A stretch of 64,000 nucleotides of DNA from Vicinamibacterales bacterium. GTDB taxonomy: Bacteria > Acidobacteriota > Vicinamibacteria > Vicinamibacterales > UBA2999. Each line of letters starts with the position of its first letter. The stretch's first letter is position 1. Under the pieces are notes generated by a model that worked only from the letters and a program-made list of their open reading frames with translations, was not told the origin of the DNA and ran no database searches. Position numbers and translations under genes: made by a program. This document shows, piece by piece, positions 42,771 through 55,409 of the stretch. The stretch is taken from NCBI GenBank assembly GCA_041394705.1, contig JAWKHS010000008.1:260241-324240 (forward strand), read 5' to 3'.

Positions 42771-43724
42771 ATGAAGCTCCGGTCTTCGGTGGCGGGTCTG
42801 GCTCTGGCGGCCGGTCTCGGCGTGGCGGTCGCCGGTTGCGGCCAGGTGAACATGGTCCGCGCCCAGAAGGTCTTCAAGGACGCGAACAAACTCTACGCGG
42901 CGAGTGACTGGCGCGCGGCGGCGGCCAAGTACCAGGAGGCCATCGACCTCTCGGCCGACGACAACCCGAACAAGGGCTACAGCTACTTCTTCCTCGCGAA
43001 CTGCCTGGACAACATGTATCGGCCGACGCGCGCGGGCGAGGCGGAGAACGACGCGCTGCTCACGCGGGCCATCGACAACTACAAGCGGGCCTCGGAGTCG
43101 ATTGCCGATCCGCTGTGGAAGCGCCGGTCGCTCGAGTTCCTGGTGGCGGCCTATGGCCCTGACAAGCTGAACGATCCGACCATGGCCGAGCCGATCGTCA
43201 AACAGATGATCTCGCTCGAGCCGAATGAGCCGTCCCACTACTTCTCACTGGCTCGGATCTACGAGGATTCTGGCGAGTACGAGCTGGCGGAAGAGACGCT
43301 GGCGCAGGCCAAGAACGCCCGGCCGAACGACCCGAGCGTCCAGTCCTTCATCGCCGGCTACTACGAGCGGCAGGGCGAATTCGAAAAGATGCTGGCGGCC
43401 CTGGAGGATCGGGTCAAGCTCGAGCCGAACAACCCCGAGGCCTACTACTCGATGTCGGTGGCGTACTGGCAGTGGGGCCGGGATCTCAGGCTGACCGAAC
43501 CCCAGCGTCTTGAGAAGGTCCTCCTCGGGCTGGAAGCGGCCGACAAGGCGATCCAGATCAAGAGCGACTACATGGAAGCCATCGCCTACAAGAACATCCT
43601 CCTGCGCGTCCAGGCCACGCTCATCAAGGACCCCGCCAAGCAGCAGCAGCTGCTCCGGGAGGCCGACGAGCTCCGGAATCGCGCCGAGGAGATGCGGAAG
43701 GCCAAGAACACCGCCACGAACTGA
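42771..43724 (+). CDS. TPR-repeat lipoprotein
   Basis: A 317-residue lipoprotein with a lipobox AVAGC (lipidated Cys23) and a run of tetratricopeptide-like helices: YAASDWRAAAAKYQEAIDL, then EPSHYFSLARIYEDSGEYELAEETLAQA, then PSVQSFIAGYYERQGEFEKMLAALEDRVKLEPNNPEAYYSMSVAYWQWG. TPR domains mediate protein-protein contacts, often in envelope assembly. No more specific role is evident. It is followed by a perfect intrinsic terminator. Confidence 0.9.
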   Translation: MKLRSSVAGLALAAGLGVAVAGCGQVNMVRAQKVFKDANKLYAASDWRAAAAKYQEAIDLSADDNPNKGYSYFFLANCLDNMYRPTRAGEAENDALLTRAIDNYKRASESIADPLWKRRSLEFLVAAYGPDKLNDPTMAEPIVKQMISLEPNEPSHYFSLARIYEDSGEYELAEETLAQAKNARPNDPSVQSFIAGYYERQGEFEKMLAALEDRVKLEPNNPEAYYSMSVAYWQWGRDLRLTEPQRLEKVLLGLEAADKAIQIKSDYMEAIAYKNILLRVQATLIKDPAKQQQLLREADELRNRAEEMRKAKNTATN

Positions 43725-43769
43725 CGTCGCGCCCGCATCGAGGCGCGGCTCACGCGCCGACCAATTCGA

Positions 43770-43816
43770 GGGCCGTTTCGCCCCCTCCGGCGAAACGGCC
43801 CTTTTGTCGTTTTTTC
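43770..43816 (+). terminator. Intrinsic terminator of the TPR lipoprotein gene
   Basis: A perfect 13-bp stem (GGGCCGTTTCGCC / GGCGAAACGGCCC) with a 6-base loop, followed by TTTTGTCGTTTTTT. It lies 45 bases after the stop codon. Confidence 0.95.
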
Positions 43817-43929
43817 TGGCGCTCGCCAGAACGGCAGTTGTTGCAGGGTTCTTACGCTGGCGGACGCATCCGCGACGGGTCCGTTTGATACAGTTGAGCC
43901 GTTGTAAGACGTCGACTTTGGAGACCCAC

Positions 43930-46900
43930 ATGAAACACATGTTGAGAACGCTCGCAGTGGGGGTGGCGCTGCTGGCTCTCGTCCCATTCGACGCCCTGGC
44001 GCAGGGCGTCACTTCAGCGGGACTGACCGGCATCGTGAAGGACGCGCAAGGCGGAGTCGTGCCGGGCACGACGGTCGTCGCGGTGCACCAGCCGTCCGGC
44101 ACGACCTACACCGCCGTGTCGCAGGCCGACGGGCGCTACACGATCCCTGGAATGCGCGTCGGTGGCCCGTACACCGTCACGGCTGAACTGCCGGGCTTCG
44201 TCACAGAGGAACGAACGAATATCTCGCTGAACCTGGGAGTGATGCAGGACGTCTCGTTCAGCCTGCGAATCGCAGCCGTGGCTGAAACCGTGCAGGTCGT
44301 CGCCGAGTCGAGCCCAATCTTCAGCTCGGGACGAACCGGTGCCGCGACCGCCGTCACGCGCGAAGACATCGCCACGCTCCCGACGGTGTCGGCACGCATC
44401 AGCGACATCACTCGTCTGACGCCACAGGCCAGCGGCAGCTCCTTCGCGGGCCAGGACAACCGCCTCAACAACATCACGGTCGACGGCTCCTACTTCAACA
44501 ACTCGTTCGGCCTCGGCGGGGAGCCCGGCGCCCGCACCAACGTGGCACCCATTTCCCTCGAGTCACTCGAACAGGTACAGGTGAGCGTGGCCCCGTACGA
44601 CGTTCGCCAAGGCAGCTTCATCGGGGCCGCGGTCAACACCGTGACGCGGAGTGGCACGAACAGCCTCAGTGCATCGGTCTACCACCGGATGCGCAACGAC
44701 GGCTGGGTCGGGACCGAGGCCGCCGGCAACACCGTGAACCCGGGAACGTTCACCTTCCGCAACACTGGCGGATGGGCCGGCGGACCGATCGTCAGGAACC
44801 GCCTCTTCGCCTTCGGCACCTACGAGAACGAGGAGGACAAGCGGCCCCTGACGACCTTCCTGGCGAACGCTGGCGGCCAGCCCGTCGGCGGAAGCATTAC
44901 GCGCGTGCTGGCTTCGGACCTCGATCAGCTGGCGTCGTTCCTCCAGAACCGGTTCAGCTTCGATCCTGGCACCTACGTCGGCCTCCAGGACCCGACCCCT
45001 GCAAAGCGCTACCTGCTGAGGTCCGACTTCAACCTGACCGACCGGAACAAGATCAGCTTTCGCTACAACCAGCTCGACTCCAGTTCCGCCAACTACCCGA
45101 GTGGCTCGTCGTCCGCGGGAATCGGCCGTCCGACGTTCACGACGAACTATCTCGCCTTCAGCGGCAGCACGTACCAGATCCTCGAAAACATCAAGTCCGG
45201 GATCGGTGAGTGGAACACGCTGCTCGGCGGCAGCATGGCGAACAACCTGATCGTCGGCCTGACGTCCAACGACGAGAGCCGCGGCGACATCGGCAAGCTG
45301 TTCCCGTTCGTGGACATCCTGCAGGACGGCGTCGCCATGACGTCGTTCGGATCGGAGCCGTTCAGCGTCCAGAATGAGCTGCGGTACAAGACGTTCCAGT
45401 TCCAGGACAGCCTCACGAAGTTCAGCGACCGGCACACCATCACTGTCGGAGTCTCGGCCCAGCGCTACCACTCGGACAACGTCTTTTGGAGCTGCTGCCC
45501 GCAGAGCAGCTACGCCTACAACTCGCTGGCCGACTTCTATACGGACGCCAACGACTTCCTGGCCAATCCCAACCGCACGGTCTCGCCCGTGTCGCTGCGC
45601 TTCTTCAAGGTCCGCTATTCAAACGTGCCCGACCTCGACAAGCCGCTGCAGCCGCTGACCGTCTGGTACAACGGTGCCTACGCGCAGGACGAGTGGCGCC
45701 CGCGAACGGATCTCACGGTCACCGCCGGCGTCCGCGCCGACGTCTCCGTGTTCGACAACACCGCGTATCCGAACGCCAAGGCGGACGCATTGACCTTCCG
45801 AAGCCAGAGTGGCTCGCCGATCCAATTCGAGTCGGGAAAGCTGCCAGGCACGAAGATCCTGTGGTCGCCGCGGGCCGCCATGAACTGGGATGTCGGGGGA
45901 CAGCAGAGGACGCAGGTTCGTCTCGGCACCGGTTTGTTCACGGGGCCGCCCCTCTATGTGTGGATCTCCAATCAGCTGGGCAACTCCGGCGTGCTGATCG
46001 GCGAGATCACCGCGCAGAATACGACGGCATTTCCGTTCAACCCGGACCCCAACCGCTACAAGCCCACCAACGTGACGGGCCAGGGCGCTTCGAGCTTCGA
46101 GCTCGACGTCACGGACCCCGATTTCAAGTTCCCTCAGGTGTGGCGCACCAATGCCGCGGTCGATCACAAGCTGCCCGGGGGCGTCATCGGCACGGTTGAG
46201 TACATCTACAACAGGGACGTGAACGGCACGGCGTATTACAACGCCAACCTTCCGGCGGCGCAGACGGCGTTCACCGGCGTCGACAATCGGCCGCGGTGGA
46301 CGGCGAATCGCATCAACAACACGACGCCGAACGTCATCACCAATGCGATCATCCTGACGAACCAGGGGTTCGGCAGGTCCTGGAATCTCTCGACGAGCCT
46401 GTCGAAGTCGATGAGCGGCCTCACGCTGCGGGGCGCGTACAGCTACGGCCAGTCCAGGAACGCGATCGATGCCGGCTCCACCGCGTTCTCGTCGTTCGCC
46501 AACAACCAGCACAGCGCTGACCCGAACAACCCTGGACTCGGACGATCGGCCTACACCCAGGGACACCGGGTGTTCGTCAGCGCGTCCTACTCCAGGGAGT
46601 ACTTTTCCTTCGGTTCGACGTCCCTCTCGGTGTTCTGGGAGGCCCGGCCCTCGAATCAGAACTTCTCGAATGTCGCCAGCTACGTGTTCAACGGCGACAT
46701 GAACGGGGATGGCGCGTCCGGAAACGACCTGATCTACATCCCGCGCGACACCTCGGAGATGAATTTCGTCCAGTTCGCGTCAGGCGGACGCACCTTCACG
46801 CCTGCCGAACAGGCGGCCGCCTTCGAGAGCTATATCCAGCAGGATCCCTATCTGAAGGACCACCGCGGCGAATATGCCAAGCGCGGTGGGCTGGGCATGG

Positions 46901-47229
46901 CGATGTTCAACCGGATGGACCTGAGCCTCGTCCAGGACGTCTTCAGGAACATCGGCGGCAAGCGGAACGCGGCCCAGTTTCGCCTCGACATCTCGAACTT
47001 CAGCAACCTGCTGAACCGCGACTGGGGTGTGTCCAAACGCCTGGTCCTTCCCACGACCGGCGCCAACGGAGCGCAGATCCTCACCAACGCCACCGCGGAC
47101 GCGCAGGGGCGTGCCAGCTACCGGCTCGCGGTGGTCAACGGTCAGCTCGTAAGTAGGACGTTCCAGGGCAACACCGGATTGGCGGACGTCTACCAGATCA
47201 TGCTGAGCTTCAGGTACTCGTTCAACTGA
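43930..47229 (+). CDS. TonB-dependent receptor, Oar-like (third receptor)
   Basis: A 1099-residue outer-membrane receptor. A signal peptide (about 1-25, ending DALAQ) precedes a carboxypeptidase-regulatory-like domain (GLTGIVKDAQGGVVPGTTVVA) and a plug (TAVTREDIATLPTVSARISDITRLTP, NNITVDGSYFNNSFGLGG, DVRQGSFIGAAVNTVTRSGTN). A long beta-barrel ends MLSFRYSFN. It resembles the Oar group more closely than the two at 4.9 and 8.4 kb do, and is not a close copy of them. The ATG at 43930 follows TTTGGAG; the longer upstream frame would run into the preceding gene. The ligand is unknown. Confidence 0.92.
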   Translation: MKHMLRTLAVGVALLALVPFDALAQGVTSAGLTGIVKDAQGGVVPGTTVVAVHQPSGTTYTAVSQADGRYTIPGMRVGGPYTVTAELPGFVTEERTNISLNLGVMQDVSFSLRIAAVAETVQVVAESSPIFSSGRTGAATAVTREDIATLPTVSARISDITRLTPQASGSSFAGQDNRLNNITVDGSYFNNSFGLGGEPGARTNVAPISLESLEQVQVSVAPYDVRQGSFIGAAVNTVTRSGTNSLSASVYHRMRNDGWVGTEAAGNTVNPGTFTFRNTGGWAGGPIVRNRLFAFGTYENEEDKRPLTTFLANAGGQPVGGSITRVLASDLDQLASFLQNRFSFDPGTYVGLQDPTPAKRYLLRSDFNLTDRNKISFRYNQLDSSSANYPSGSSSAGIGRPTFTTNYLAFSGSTYQILENIKSGIGEWNTLLGGSMANNLIVGLTSNDESRGDIGKLFPFVDILQDGVAMTSFGSEPFSVQNELRYKTFQFQDSLTKFSDRHTITVGVSAQRYHSDNVFWSCCPQSSYAYNSLADFYTDANDFLANPNRTVSPVSLRFFKVRYSNVPDLDKPLQPLTVWYNGAYAQDEWRPRTDLTVTAGVRADVSVFDNTAYPNAKADALTFRSQSGSPIQFESGKLPGTKILWSPRAAMNWDVGGQQRTQVRLGTGLFTGPPLYVWISNQLGNSGVLIGEITAQNTTAFPFNPDPNRYKPTNVTGQGASSFELDVTDPDFKFPQVWRTNAAVDHKLPGGVIGTVEYIYNRDVNGTAYYNANLPAAQTAFTGVDNRPRWTANRINNTTPNVITNAIILTNQGFGRSWNLSTSLSKSMSGLTLRGAYSYGQSRNAIDAGSTAFSSFANNQHSADPNNPGLGRSAYTQGHRVFVSASYSREYFSFGSTSLSVFWEARPSNQNFSNVASYVFNGDMNGDGASGNDLIYIPRDTSEMNFVQFASGGRTFTPAEQAAAFESYIQQDPYLKDHRGEYAKRGGLGMAMFNRMDLSLVQDVFRNIGGKRNAAQFRLDISNFSNLLNRDWGVSKRLVLPTTGANGAQILTNATADAQGRASYRLAVVNGQLVSRTFQGNTGLADVYQIMLSFRYSFN

Positions 47230-47605
47230 AGGTTCTCGCTTCACCGACAGCGGTCGCGCCGGCATCCTCCGGCCGACCACGACGGCAGCCACTCGGCCGG
47301 TCCGCCCAAGGGCGGTCCGGCCGTTCGTTCGTACTCGTGTCAAGGGTGACCACGTCGCATCGACGGTCTCGGGGCGACTCTCGGTCTTCCTCACGGACCG
47401 CGATTGCAGCGGTCTCGGCCGGCTGCCGGGCGGCAGGCGACCGCGGAGTCCCCGGCGTGAACACTCGAAGGCCCAGCTCGGGTGCAGCGCGGCAGGTCGC
47501 GTCGGTCAACTCACCGATCGGGCTCGGCCGGGAATTCGGGGGAACCGCCAGAAGGGCGTAGCAAGGCGCACCTGCCGCCGGCCTCATGTCCCCTCGTTCC
47601 GGATT
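47230..47605. other. 376-bp convergent gap after the third receptor
   Basis: Apart from the hairpin at 47295-47322 I see no feature. The open frames on both strands are Arg/Ser/Pro-rich and lack a ribosome binding site. Confidence 0.5.
47295..47322 (+). terminator. Hairpin after the third TonB receptor
   Basis: A 13-bp stem with a single T-T mismatch and a 2-base loop (GGCCGGTCCGCCC / GGGCGGTCCGGCC), followed by GTTCGTTCGT. It is 66 bases past the receptor stop. Confidence 0.65.
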
Positions 47606-48451
47606 TCATGACGGCGGGTGGTTCCGGATCGCCACGGCGATGAGCTCCTTGAGGAGCTTGGCGGCCACGCGCGCCGTCAGGTCGCGGACGTCGAACCTGG
47701 GGTTGTACTCGACGATGTCGCTCCCGACGATGGGCGCGCGGAGGCGGTGCAGGAGCGCGACGACATCGCGAGTGGCCAAGCCTCCAGGCTCGGGATGCGC
47801 CACACCGGGGGCGAACGCCGGGTCGAGTCCGTCCAGGTCCAGGGACACGTATACAGGGCCCTGGATGGCCTCCACGGGGACATCGAGCGCCCGGTCCATC
47901 CCGTAGACCTCCGCCCCGAACCGGGCCGCCTGGGCCCGCAGGTGGGCCGTCGCCGTCCGGATGCCGACCTGGATCAGCCGTGCGGCCAGGCGCTCCTCCA
48001 TGATGCGGGCGAACGGGCAGGCGTGCGAGTAGCGGTCGCCCGTTCCCTGGCGCGTTCCTGGTTCCGGGAAGGGAAACTCGTCGTACATGTCGCCGTGCGC
48101 GTCAACGTGGAGGATGGTCAGGCCCGCGACGGAGCGGAACGCGCGCAACGCGGGGTAGCTGATCGAGTGATCGCCGCCAAGCAGGCAGGGCACGGCGCCC
48201 GAGTCGAGAACTTCCCGAGTGCCGGTCTCGATGGCTGCCCTGGCTGCGCTGCCCTCGTCCGGAAGGCGCAGGTCGCCACGGTCCTCGAACGTTTCCCGCT
48301 CGACGGCCGTGCCGAGTTCGGTCGCCGTGTTCGTGGAGGGCGACCAGAGCGCCTGTCGGATGGCCGCTGGGGCCTCGGCGGCGCCCCGTTCGCAGGACGA
48401 TGAGGCGTCCCAGGGAACGCCCAGGACGGCAATACGCGGAATGGCACCCAT
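47606..48451 (-). CDS. Ureohydrolase (arginase/agmatinase family)
   Basis: A 281-residue ureohydrolase with the dinuclear-manganese motifs in order: GGDHSISYP, HVDAHGDMYDE and SLDLDGLDPAFAPGVAHPEPGG. The Pro-rich end of the third motif and overall length favour agmatinase (agmatine to putrescine plus urea), but arginase, guanidinobutyrase or formimidoylglutamase are possible. It lies downstream of the exb/tonB operon, behind a strong terminator. Confidence 0.87.
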   Translation of the reverse strand: MGAIPRIAVLGVPWDASSSCERGAAEAPAAIRQALWSPSTNTATELGTAVERETFEDRGDLRLPDEGSAARAAIETGTREVLDSGAVPCLLGGDHSISYPALRAFRSVAGLTILHVDAHGDMYDEFPFPEPGTRQGTGDRYSHACPFARIMEERLAARLIQVGIRTATAHLRAQAARFGAEVYGMDRALDVPVEAIQGPVYVSLDLDGLDPAFAPGVAHPEPGGLATRDVVALLHRLRAPIVGSDIVEYNPRFDVRDLTARVAAKLLKELIAVAIRNHPPS

Positions 48452-48470
48452 GGACGTCGAATCCCCGCCG

Positions 48471-48512
48471 AAAAGAGAACGGGCCGTCTCCCCCCAATGG
48501 GAGACGGCCCGT
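48471..48512 (-). terminator. Intrinsic terminator of the tonB-exbB-exbD operon
   Basis: A perfect 14-bp stem (ACGGGCCGTCTCCC / GGGAGACGGCCCGT) with a 6-base loop. On the minus strand it is followed by a TCTCTTTT tail (48471-48478). It sits 23 bases after the last exbD stop and before the ureohydrolase start. Confidence 0.92.
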
Positions 48513-48535
48513 CGGTGTCGCTGGTGGGACCGCGG

Positions 48536-48997
48536 CTAGTTGCCGGCCTGCGCGGCCTTTCGCATGCCTTCGGTGATGATGCCGACCTTCTCGACGCCCG
48601 CACCCTTGGCCGCGTCGATGACGTCGACGATGTCGCCGTAACGGAGATTCCCGTCGCCGGAGATGAACATCGTCTTGTCCTTGCGCTCCTCGTAGATCTT
48701 CCGGAGCATGTCGCCGAGATCCCGCAGTATGACGTCCTGCTTGTTCACCGAAATCTTCTTGTCGTTGGTGTACTCAAGCACGATCTGCGAGATATCCAGC
48801 GTCTTCTGGTCCTTCGTCTTCGTCTCCGCAGGCAGGTTGATGTCGATACCCTTCTGCGACAACGGCAGCGCGGCCATGAAGATCACCAGAAGCACGAGCA
48901 GCACGTCGATCATCGGCGTGATGTTCATGTCGCCGTTGGCTTCGAGCTTCTTGGCGGTGACGATCTTGTCCGCCCCCATGTGGTTGTGGTGGGACAT
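48536..48997 (-). CDS. exbD: ExbD/TolR-family biopolymer transport protein (copy A)
   Basis: A 153-residue ExbD. A single N-terminal membrane segment, MNITPMIDVLLVLLVIFM, carries the conserved proton-path Asp. A periplasmic domain follows with KTMFISGDGNLRYGDIVDVIDAAKGAGVEKVGIITE. ExbD with ExbB uses the proton-motive force to energise TonB. A Met-Ser-His-rich N-terminal extension of about 20 residues precedes the helix. It is one base downstream of the other exbD. Confidence 0.93.
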   Translation of the reverse strand: MSHHNHMGADKIVTAKKLEANGDMNITPMIDVLLVLLVIFMAALPLSQKGIDINLPAETKTKDQKTLDISQIVLEYTNDKKISVNKQDVILRDLGDMLRKIYEERKDKTMFISGDGNLRYGDIVDVIDAAKGAGVEKVGIITEGMRKAAQAGN

Positions 48998-48998
48998 T

Positions 48999-49427
48999 TC
49001 AGTTCCCTCCCGCCTGCGCCCTGCGCTCGGTAATGAGGCCCATGTCCTCGATGCCGGACGACCGCAGCGAGTCCATCATCTCCATGACACGGCCGTAGGG
49101 TGCGTCCTCGTCGGCCTTGATGAGGATGATGCGCTCCTTCTTGCCCTCAAGGATGTCGTCGATGCGCGACCGGAGGTCGGCATCCGGCACCTGCACGCCG
49201 TTCACCCAGAACCGGCCGTCGGGAGTCACCCCCACGACGGTCTGGTCCTGCGTCTCGGGCTTGTCGGAACTGTTGATGGCCGTGGGCAACTTGACGTCAA
49301 CGCCCTTCTGGAGCAGCGGGGCGATGATCATCATGATGATCAGCAGCACGAGCATGACGTCCACGAGCGGCGTCACATTGATGTCCGACTTGACGCCTCC
49401 TTTGGCGCCGCCGACATCCATTGCCAT
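48999..49427 (-). CDS. exbD: ExbD/TolR-family biopolymer transport protein (copy B)
   Basis: A 142-residue ExbD with the membrane helix INVTPLVDVMLVLLIIMMIIAP (proton-path Asp in PLVDV) and a periplasmic domain including ERIILIKADEDAPYGRVMEMMDSLRSSGIEDMGLITE. The domain matches copy A in outline but diverges in sequence. Two different ExbDs beside one ExbB suggest a mixed stator or two stators sharing ExbB, an arrangement common in Acidobacteriota and some other phyla. Confidence 0.93.
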   Translation of the reverse strand: MAMDVGGAKGGVKSDINVTPLVDVMLVLLIIMMIIAPLLQKGVDVKLPTAINSSDKPETQDQTVVGVTPDGRFWVNGVQVPDADLRSRIDDILEGKKERIILIKADEDAPYGRVMEMMDSLRSSGIEDMGLITERRAQAGGN

Positions 49428-49472
49428 GGTGCACTCTCCTGACTAATTCGAATCCGAGAACCGGGCGAACGA

Positions 49473-50246
49473 CTAGTTCGAGGTCTTGCGGATGAAGTAG
49501 TCGAGCAGCTCCGACGACGAGTTGTCCATCTCGACGTTGAAGTACTCGAGGCGGCCGGTGAGGTAGTTGTAGAACCACACCGCCGGGATGGCCACGAACA
49601 GGCCGAGTGCGGTCTCGACGAGCGCTTCCGCGATACCGGCCGACACGGCGCCGATGCCGCCCGAACCCGTCGACGCGATGCCGACGAATGCGTTGATGAC
49701 GCCGACGACCGTGCCGAGCAGACCGACGAACGGGGCGGTCGCACCGATGGTCGCGAGGCTCGAGACGCCCTTCTTCAGGTCGTTCGAGGTGAGCGCCGTG
49801 GCGCGCTGAATGGAACGGCGAACGGTGTCGAGCAAGTCGTCACGATTCAGCGCCGCGCCGCCAGCGCTGTCCTGCTGGAACTGGTACTCCTGGAGCCCGG
49901 CCAGCACCACCTTCGCGAGGTGGCTGTAGCGGTAGTCCTTGTTGGACGACAGCGCCACGGCTTCCTTGAGGCGGCCGTCCTTGAGGTGCTTCGCCACGAG
50001 AGGCGCGAACATCTTCGACTGCTTCTTCGCCTGGTTGAACGTGTAGATACGCTCGATCGCGATGCCCACCGACCAGAACGACATGATGAAGAGCACGATG
50101 GCGATGACCTTCGCCATGACGCCCATCTGGTTGTACATCTCGATGAAGTCGATGCCGCCGCCCGCTTCCTGGGCGAACGCGGGGGCGCTGACGAGCAGGA
50201 CGCCGGCGGCGAGCGCTGCAATCTGACCAATCTTCCGAACGTTCAT
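49473..50246 (-). CDS. exbB: ExbB/TolQ/MotA-family proton channel protein
   Basis: A 257-residue ExbB. Residues 1-26 look like a signal peptide ending AFAQ, then three membrane helices; the last two are APFVGLLGTVVGVINAFVGIA (family core with Gly-rich turn) and AEALVETALGLFVAIPAVWFYNYL. The ATG at 50246 is preceded by GGAGG. A pentameric channel with ExbD drives TonB. It is second in the operon after tonB. Confidence 0.93.
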   Translation of the reverse strand: MNVRKIGQIAALAAGVLLVSAPAFAQEAGGGIDFIEMYNQMGVMAKVIAIVLFIMSFWSVGIAIERIYTFNQAKKQSKMFAPLVAKHLKDGRLKEAVALSSNKDYRYSHLAKVVLAGLQEYQFQQDSAGGAALNRDDLLDTVRRSIQRATALTSNDLKKGVSSLATIGATAPFVGLLGTVVGVINAFVGIASTGSGGIGAVSAGIAEALVETALGLFVAIPAVWFYNYLTGRLEYFNVEMDNSSSELLDYFIRKTSN

Positions 50247-50298
50247 CGCAATCCTCCGAAGAAGACCCTGTGAAGGGCTCACCACTTGTTGCCTGGTT

Positions 50299-51018
50299 CT
50301 ATTGCAGCGTGAACTGCACCGTGACCGTCATGATGACCGGCACTGGCACGCCGTTCAGCAGGGTCGGCGTGAATTGCCACTGGCGCACCGCTTCCAGTGC
50401 CGCCTGGTCCAGCAGCGGAATCGACCGCAGGACCTTTGCATCCTGCACCGCACCGTTCGGACCGATAGTGGCCTCGATGATGACGATGCCCTGAACGCGC
50501 GCCGACTGCGCGATCGGTGGATAGACGGGATTGACGTGCTTGACCTTCTGCGGGGGCTTGATGTTACCGCCGACGCGAACGGGCTGAGTGGGCGGGGGCG
50601 GGGGCGGCGGCGGGGGCTCGGGAATGCCGCCGGTGATGCCGCCGACCACGCCGCCGGCGAGACCGCCGTCAACGCCGCCGACGTTGCTCTCGAAGCCGGC
50701 CTCGAGGCCGGTCTCGGGCTTGATCTCGCTGGGAGCCTCGACCGGCGCCGCGGTGGGGTTCACCTCGACCTCGGGAGGCGGCGCCTGCTGCTGGGGCGGC
50801 GGGGGCGGGGGCGGTGGAGGCGGGGGCGGCGGCGGAGCCGCCACGAACGCCATCATCGATGGGGGCGTGGGCAGGATGTCCGCGGCCATCAGCGGGACGA
50901 TGACGAGCGCCGCCAGCGCCGCGACTTCCGCGACCATCGTGGCGAACACCGTGTACCCCGACTTGTTGCCCATCTTGATCGATGGGTCGACCACATCATT
51001 GAACAGGTCGCGTGGCAC
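50299..51018 (-). CDS. tonB: Energy transducer TonB
   Basis: A 239-residue TonB. One membrane helix (about 22-44) is followed by an unusual Pro-rich periplasmic linker: about fourteen consecutive Pro residues, then QQQ, a Gly-rich stretch (GGLAGGVVGGITGGI) and a second Pro run. The C-terminal TonB domain has VYPPIAQSARVQGIVIIEATIGPNG and QWQFTPTLLNGVPVPVIMTVTVQF. It contacts the TonB box of outer-membrane receptors such as the three in this window. First gene of the operon. Confidence 0.94.
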   Translation of the reverse strand: MPRDLFNDVVDPSIKMGNKSGYTVFATMVAEVAALAALVIVPLMAADILPTPPSMMAFVAAPPPPPPPPPPPPPPQQQAPPPEVEVNPTAAPVEAPSEIKPETGLEAGFESNVGGVDGGLAGGVVGGITGGIPEPPPPPPPPPTQPVRVGGNIKPPQKVKHVNPVYPPIAQSARVQGIVIIEATIGPNGAVQDAKVLRSIPLLDQAALEAVRQWQFTPTLLNGVPVPVIMTVTVQFTLQ

Positions 51019-51442
51019 GTGACTGATCCTCCTGACCTAGCGAGCGACGCTGTCGATACGCGCCCTGCAAGGCCGCCGATTATATCGATGGGGTTTTTTT
51101 GGTGTCAACGCGGTTCACCGTCGATACTGCCCGGCGACGCGAACTCCGAAGATCCCACCGTACCCCTGCTTTGACACCGGTTCCGGGAAAGTGGCACCAC
51201 GAGGGCCGGGCACCGGGCGTTCCCCTGGTCTTCAAGGGCCCCCCGAGCGGGAATCCCTGAAAACCGGGGGGCATTCTAGCTGCCAGCCCGACCTCCGTCA
51301 ATCGCCGGGAAGCCATTTCGCGACATTAATTTCCGTCGGGCGCGGTGAAATGGCGAAGGGCCCGCCGCCTCGAGCATCGAGCGCTCGGGACGTCGGGCCC
51401 CCACCAGACTTCCTGTCGAGCCGGAGCAGCCTGCGTGCGGCG
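51019..51442. other. 424-bp gap with the tonB promoter and hppA 3' region
   Basis: The left edge holds the tonB promoter. A GCCCCCCG/CGGGGGGC pairing around 51238-51273 and a GGGCCCG/CGGGCCC pairing at 51358-51400 are possible terminators of hppA without clear T tracts. No gene is seen. Confidence 0.45.
51079..51108 (-). promoter_or_regulatory. Consensus sigma-70 promoter of the tonB-exb operon
   Basis: On the minus strand: TTGACA (51108-51103), an 18-base spacer with an A tract, and TATAAT (51084-51079). Both hexamers are perfect. The leader to the tonB ATG is about 54 bases. Confidence 0.92.
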
Positions 51443-53932
<2,490 letters not shown>

Positions 53933-53978
53933 GACGTGTGCTCTCAGCTCCTCCGTCCGGCTGTTGCAGCGGACAATC

Positions 53979-54583
53979 CTACACTCGGCCGGGCCCCCGG
54001 CCGCTCCGAAGTTGCTGGGGGAGCGCCATGCCGCCGGTGAGGAAGATCCGGATGCCGTCCTCCACGGACAGCTCCGGGTAGTGCACGTGACTGCTGGGAA
54101 AGGCCACGATGTCTCCCAGGTACAGGTGGTTTGTCGGGACGTAGACGGCCACGAAGTCCTCTGTCCCCTTGCCCCGGTCCAGGGAGAATTCCCGCGTCAA
54201 GAAGCCGAGGACCAGGCCGCGGGCCGGATCATCGACGAGGACGACGCGCTTGAAGCCCGCGTCGTTGTCCGGCGAGAAGGCGGCCACCAGCTGCCGCACC
54301 GGCGCGTAGACCGTCTTGAAGACGGGAATCCGGAGCAGCCACGCCTCGGTCCGCTGCAGAATCCGCTTGCCGATCACGTTGGTCGCGGTCGCGCCCACGC
54401 CGAGCACGAAGGCCGCCATGATGAGCACGCCGATTCCCGGCACGTCGCGCCCGATGATCCGGGCCGCCACGGGCGTGGCGAAGTCGTCCACGAACCTGAA
54501 CGCCCAGACGATCGCCGCGACGCTGACCACCAGCGGCACGGTGACGAAGAAGCCCGTGATGAAGCTGCGCCGGAGCCACTGCA

Positions 54584-54584
<1 letters not shown>
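53979..54584 (-). CDS. DUF502-family membrane protein
   Basis: A 201-residue protein with two N-terminal hydrophobic helices (SFITGFFVTVPLVVSVAAIVWA and IGVLIMAAFVLGVGATATNVIG) and a soluble part with the family feature IPVFKTVYAPVRQLVAAFS and FVAVYVPTNHLYLGDIVAFPS. This is the DUF502 outline (a family that also includes plant LCV-like proteins); no biochemical function is known. The start overlaps the uppP stop (TGATG), so the two are coupled. Confidence 0.88.
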
Positions 54585-55387
<803 letters not shown>

Positions 55388-55409
55388 GTGCCGGTCGGCT
55401 CGCCGCGTC

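Noticed and set aside
51228..51275. A GGTCTTCAAGG stretch that looked like an anticodon arm
   Set aside because: No matching acceptor or T arm is present; it is part of a GC-rich stem in the hppA 3' region.
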